61,928 nt of DNA from JAFDZW01 sp035632315 (GTDB lineage: Bacteria > Bacteroidota > Ignavibacteria > Palsa-1295). Numbering within the stretch: position 1 is the first letter of the stretch; every line of letters starts with the position of its first letter. The translations under genes were made by a program, and so were the position numbers. The notes under the pieces were generated by a model. It ran no database searches and had not been told where the DNA came from. It saw only the letters and a program-made list of their open reading frames with translations. The stretch lies in the NCBI GenBank assembly GCA_035632315.1, contig DASQGZ010000066.1:1-61928 (forward strand), written 5' to 3'. Shown one piece after another: positions 59,290-61,928 of the stretch.

Positions 59290-61928
59290 ATGAAAATTAT
59301 TCATCGTACATTCTTCCTGTCATTTTTATTGATTTCGGTTTTTGTTATATCGGCGTGGTCGCAGCCGATGCCGGCAAATCTCAAAGGCCAAGCAGTCGTT
59401 ACGTGTTTCTCCGGCTTGGATGCGTCGGGAAACGTGAAAAACGATTTTGTCGCCGGACTTCTGAACGTGCACGTCCCAGTCGGACCGGGAGTGAATTGGC
59501 CGGCGCCGGGATATCACGGGCCGAGTTCGACGCCGTGGAAATCGAGCATCCTCGGCCAAGTCTTCGGTATCGCACTCGATAAGCGGAATAATATCTACCT
59601 CACCGCAACGAGTTCGTACGGTCATCAGACTTCGAATCCGTATGCCTACGGAGCGGCGGGCTCCGGCGGGGTTTATCAAATAGACGGAACGACCGGCGCG
59701 ATCAATACCGGTTTCATTACGACGACTGCCTATAATACATTCGCGCCGACTCCATCGAACGCAATCGGCACGAGCACGATCCCGAATGGCAACAGCACCG
59801 TCCATCCTGGTCTTGGCAACATTTGCTACGACCGTGTACACGATAAGCTCTTCGTCACAAATTTTGAAGATGGCATTATTTATAGTATCAACCCACTAAC
59901 GGCAAAGATCGACGGGATCTATGACCCGGTGATTGCCGCAAATCCCGGCGGCACGTCGAATCCAGCAATGGTCGCCGATAATGCGTCAAGTCTGGGGTTC
60001 GTACCGCGCGGTGATCGCATTTGGGGTATTGGATATAACCGGGTTGATAATCGCGTTTATTACGCTGTGTGGATGGAGGACCAAAGCAGCTATACTCCGA
60101 CTACATATAATATCATCCGCTCTATCGGACTTACTGCGACCGGCGCGTTCAAGCCGGCATCGGACGATCGCTTTGAGATCAAGATGCCCGACTTCCTCGA
60201 CCCGACGAACACGAGCACCATCTATAACTGGTCAAGCCCTGTATCGGATATTGCATTCAACACAAAGGGCAACATCCTGCTTGCCGAACGTTCGATGGCA
60301 AGCGACGACAATCCGGGTGCGCACGTTTCTCGCGTGTTGGAATACACCGGGGGGAGCTTGAGTTGGTCGGCGACGCCGAAAGTGTTTTATATAGGCGCGG
60401 ATATATATTATTCAAATGCCGCGGGCGGGAATGATTACGCCTATCGCAGCTACGATACGGTAACGCATACAAACCTTGATTGCGATTCTACGGTCTGGAT
60501 CACCGGCGACTTCTTGCTCAACGATCCCGGCTTCGGCGGAATGGTCTATGGGATGCAGCGCAGTCCGGCATCCGGAAATACGACTGCAACCGTAGCGACA
60601 ACGGGATATTTTATTGACTTCAACGGCATACCCGGGACTCAGGATAAAACACAGATCGGAGACGTCAGGGTCTATCGTGACACCTGCGGCTCTCCTGATG
60701 TCGTGCAAGGCCCGTGCAGTTCGGCGCGTGTGGCTGCAAAGCCAATTCAAAACGGAGCAGCGGGCGGACCATGCTGTTACGATGTCGTTCTTAATAATAC
60801 AACGCCGAATTTCTGGACGAACGTGACCGCGCAAGCGATCACCCCAGGATTTGTATTCGCAAGCGCAACCGTCCCGACCGGTTGGAGCCTGACAAATACC
60901 GGGACGATCGCAAATTGGATGCCGCCCGGAGGTTTTGTACCCGTCGGTTCTACCGATTCGCTTATTATTTGTATTAACAGTACAGTGCCGCCTGTGCAGA
61001 AAGTAGAAATTGTCTGGCACGGTGTCGATGGCTCTGTCTGCCGCGACACGCTGACGCTCGATTGCCCTCAAATGCAGCCGCCGATCCCGCCATGCGCGAT
61101 CGTACATGATTCTTCGTTGATGTGCACGCAATCGTCATCGAACGGGACGATCTATCAATACTGCTTCACGATCAAGAATAACTCGCCGTTCTCACAAGCG
61201 CCATATTTCTATCCGGCGCAGAACGCGATGGTCTGGTCGAGCGCGCCAGGCGTCAATGTTTCGCCGGGGCTCGTGAACTTCCCGCCGCTTGCGTTCGGTG
61301 CAACCTCCGCGCCGCTGTGTTTTACGCTCAGCGGAGCGGGTGTTCATCCGGGAGCAACGGTATGCATTGTCGTTCAACTCCACGGTGCGGCAAATGCACA
61401 AGGGGACGGCTTCAAATGGTGCTGCCCGCCGGACACGGTCTGTATCACATTGCCGCCGTGCAAAGATTGCTGCGACGGATTCAGGAAGCTGCTTGATAAA
61501 CTGACATTCGCGACCAACGGCGCAGGCGTCACGACATTAAGCTCGACGGTGACTGCAGGCCCGATGCCGATCACAAAGATGACAGCAACGATCGTCAGCG
61601 CAGATATCAAGACCTTTGGTAATGCAAAGTTCTGTGCATCGACCGGCTGGCTGCCTGCTTCAGGTGATATTATCAATCCGCCTGCTTCGATCGGCGGACT
61701 GCCGCTGGTCGGAGTATCTCAGCCATTCGCAACACCTCCGCCTGCTCCGTCACGCGAAGCAATGTGGGGCGTCGTGCCGAGCGGCGTTTCGTTCACCGGC
61801 GTACCGCTTGCGGTGCAGATGCAATTCCCCACTGCTCCGCCGCCGTTCAATGGCTGTTACGACTCGCTGCGATTCTGTATCCGCTTGACCTTCACCGATA
61901 CAAGTTGCCGCACGTGCGATACCATGAT
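59290..61928 (+). CDS. Large secreted protein, 3' truncated by the window
   Basis: An open frame from ATG 59290 to the window edge, at least 879 codons with no stop. Signal peptide MKIIHRTFFLSFLLISVFVISAWSQ. Residues to about 400 look like a propeller or large beta domain (VFGIALDKRNNIYLTATSS, CYDRVHDKLFVTNFEDGIIYSINP). Later come repeated Cys-rich beta sandwiches (CGSPDVVQGPCSS, CCYDVVLNNTTPNFWTN, CCPPDTVCITLPPCKDCCDGFRKLLDKL) of a type seen in Bacteroidota surface proteins. The architecture is that of a T9SS cargo; the sorting domain would be past the end of the window. No catalytic motif is recognisable. Confidence 0.85.
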   Translation, partial: MKIIHRTFFLSFLLISVFVISAWSQPMPANLKGQAVVTCFSGLDASGNVKNDFVAGLLNVHVPVGPGVNWPAPGYHGPSSTPWKSSILGQVFGIALDKRNNIYLTATSSYGHQTSNPYAYGAAGSGGVYQIDGTTGAINTGFITTTAYNTFAPTPSNAIGTSTIPNGNSTVHPGLGNICYDRVHDKLFVTNFEDGIIYSINPLTAKIDGIYDPVIAANPGGTSNPAMVADNASSLGFVPRGDRIWGIGYNRVDNRVYYAVWMEDQSSYTPTTYNIIRSIGLTATGAFKPASDDRFEIKMPDFLDPTNTSTIYNWSSPVSDIAFNTKGNILLAERSMASDDNPGAHVSRVLEYTGGSLSWSATPKVFYIGADIYYSNAAGGNDYAYRSYDTVTHTNLDCDSTVWITGDFLLNDPGFGGMVYGMQRSPASGNTTATVATTGYFIDFNGIPGTQDKTQIGDVRVYRDTCGSPDVVQGPCSSARVAAKPIQNGAAGGPCCYDVVLNNTTPNFWTNVTAQAITPGFVFASATVPTGWSLTNTGTIANWMPPGGFVPVGSTDSLIICINSTVPPVQKVEIVWHGVDGSVCRDTLTLDCPQMQPPIPPCAIVHDSSLMCTQSSSNGTIYQYCFTIKNNSPFSQAPYFYPAQNAMVWSSAPGVNVSPGLVNFPPLAFGATSAPLCFTLSGAGVHPGATVCIVVQLHGAANAQGDGFKWCCPPDTVCITLPPCKDCCDGFRKLLDKLTFATNGAGVTTLSSTVTAGPMPITKMTATIVSADIKTFGNAKFCASTGWLPASGDIINPPASIGGLPLVGVSQPFATPPPAPSREAMWGVVPSGVSFTGVPLAVQMQFPTAPPPFNGCYDSLRFCIRLTFTDTSCRTCDTM

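Noticed and set aside
60412..61131. 239-aa ORF opposite the large secreted protein
   Set aside because: The plus strand reads open for 879 codons with a signal peptide; the antisense product is Arg/Cys-rich noise.

Overview
The window looks like chromosomal DNA of a Bacteroidota/Chlorobiota-type bacterium (Ignavibacteria or Kapabacteria are my best guess). Evidence: at least five proteins end in a type IX secretion (T9SS) C-terminal sorting domain. There are lipoproteins and signal-peptide proteins with BNR/YCF48, HYDIN-like and TANFOR-like domains. A few promoters match the Bacteroidota consensus (TTTG or TTG, about 20 bp, TAnnTTTG) and most genes lack strong Shine-Dalgarno sites. A hopanoid gene (hpnE) and UbiA/UbiD/UbiX genes are also present. 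Assignment to a phylum is an inference; 16S or marker-gene placement was not possible.

Layout. 1-262: tail of a T9SS cargo gene and its terminator. 478-3086: hsp20, an unlisted 30-codon membrane ORF and dnaK. 3151-4577: a small hypothetical, an ECF sigma factor and a His-rich membrane protein. 4565-16409 (minus): one tightly packed gene string gcvP-aroA-aroE-aroC-aroKB-aroQ-ubiA-ubiX-ubiD, mostly with 1-4 bp overlaps, linking the shikimate pathway to a UbiA/X/D quinone branch. 16553-17108: tRNA with anticodon CAT, then tadA. 17110-25094: Omp85-like barrel protein, T9SS metallopeptidase, a small hypothetical, T9SS BNR protein. 25258-31770: acyl-CoA carboxylase beta subunit, MFS transporter, DUF4397-like lipoprotein, two-lipoyl E2 acyltransferase. 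32003-35331: an unusual three-gene module (78-aa peptide, 8-Cys protein, 723-aa duplicated-domain protein) behind a good Bacteroidota promoter. 35558-42348: membrane protein, alkyltransferase-like protein, hpnE, MacA/MacB-like export pair, ureohydrolase, YCF48 lipoprotein. 42460-44538: HYDIN-like T9SS protein. 44768-47405: Fur regulator under a perfect palindrome, FTR1 iron permease, TolB-like protein. 47434-49473: an exported protein carrying two phage tail-tube (gp19)-like domains. 49632-54819: small secreted proteins, LolE/LolD pair, DUF3098 protein, rimM, rpsP, DUF3175 protein. 54832-56951: zapE-like ATPase and ispH, the latter carrying an in-frame palindromic repeat insertion. 57342-61928: BNR T9SS protein, small membrane protein and a large secreted protein that runs off the window.

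Most of the window is core metabolism and cell-envelope biology, not a mobile island: I see no transposase, integrase, CRISPR array or rRNA. The most interesting items are the three-gene module at 32278-35331, the exported double tail-tube protein at 47434-49473, the in-frame repeat element in ispH at 56745-56867, and the 19-bp palindrome in front of fur.
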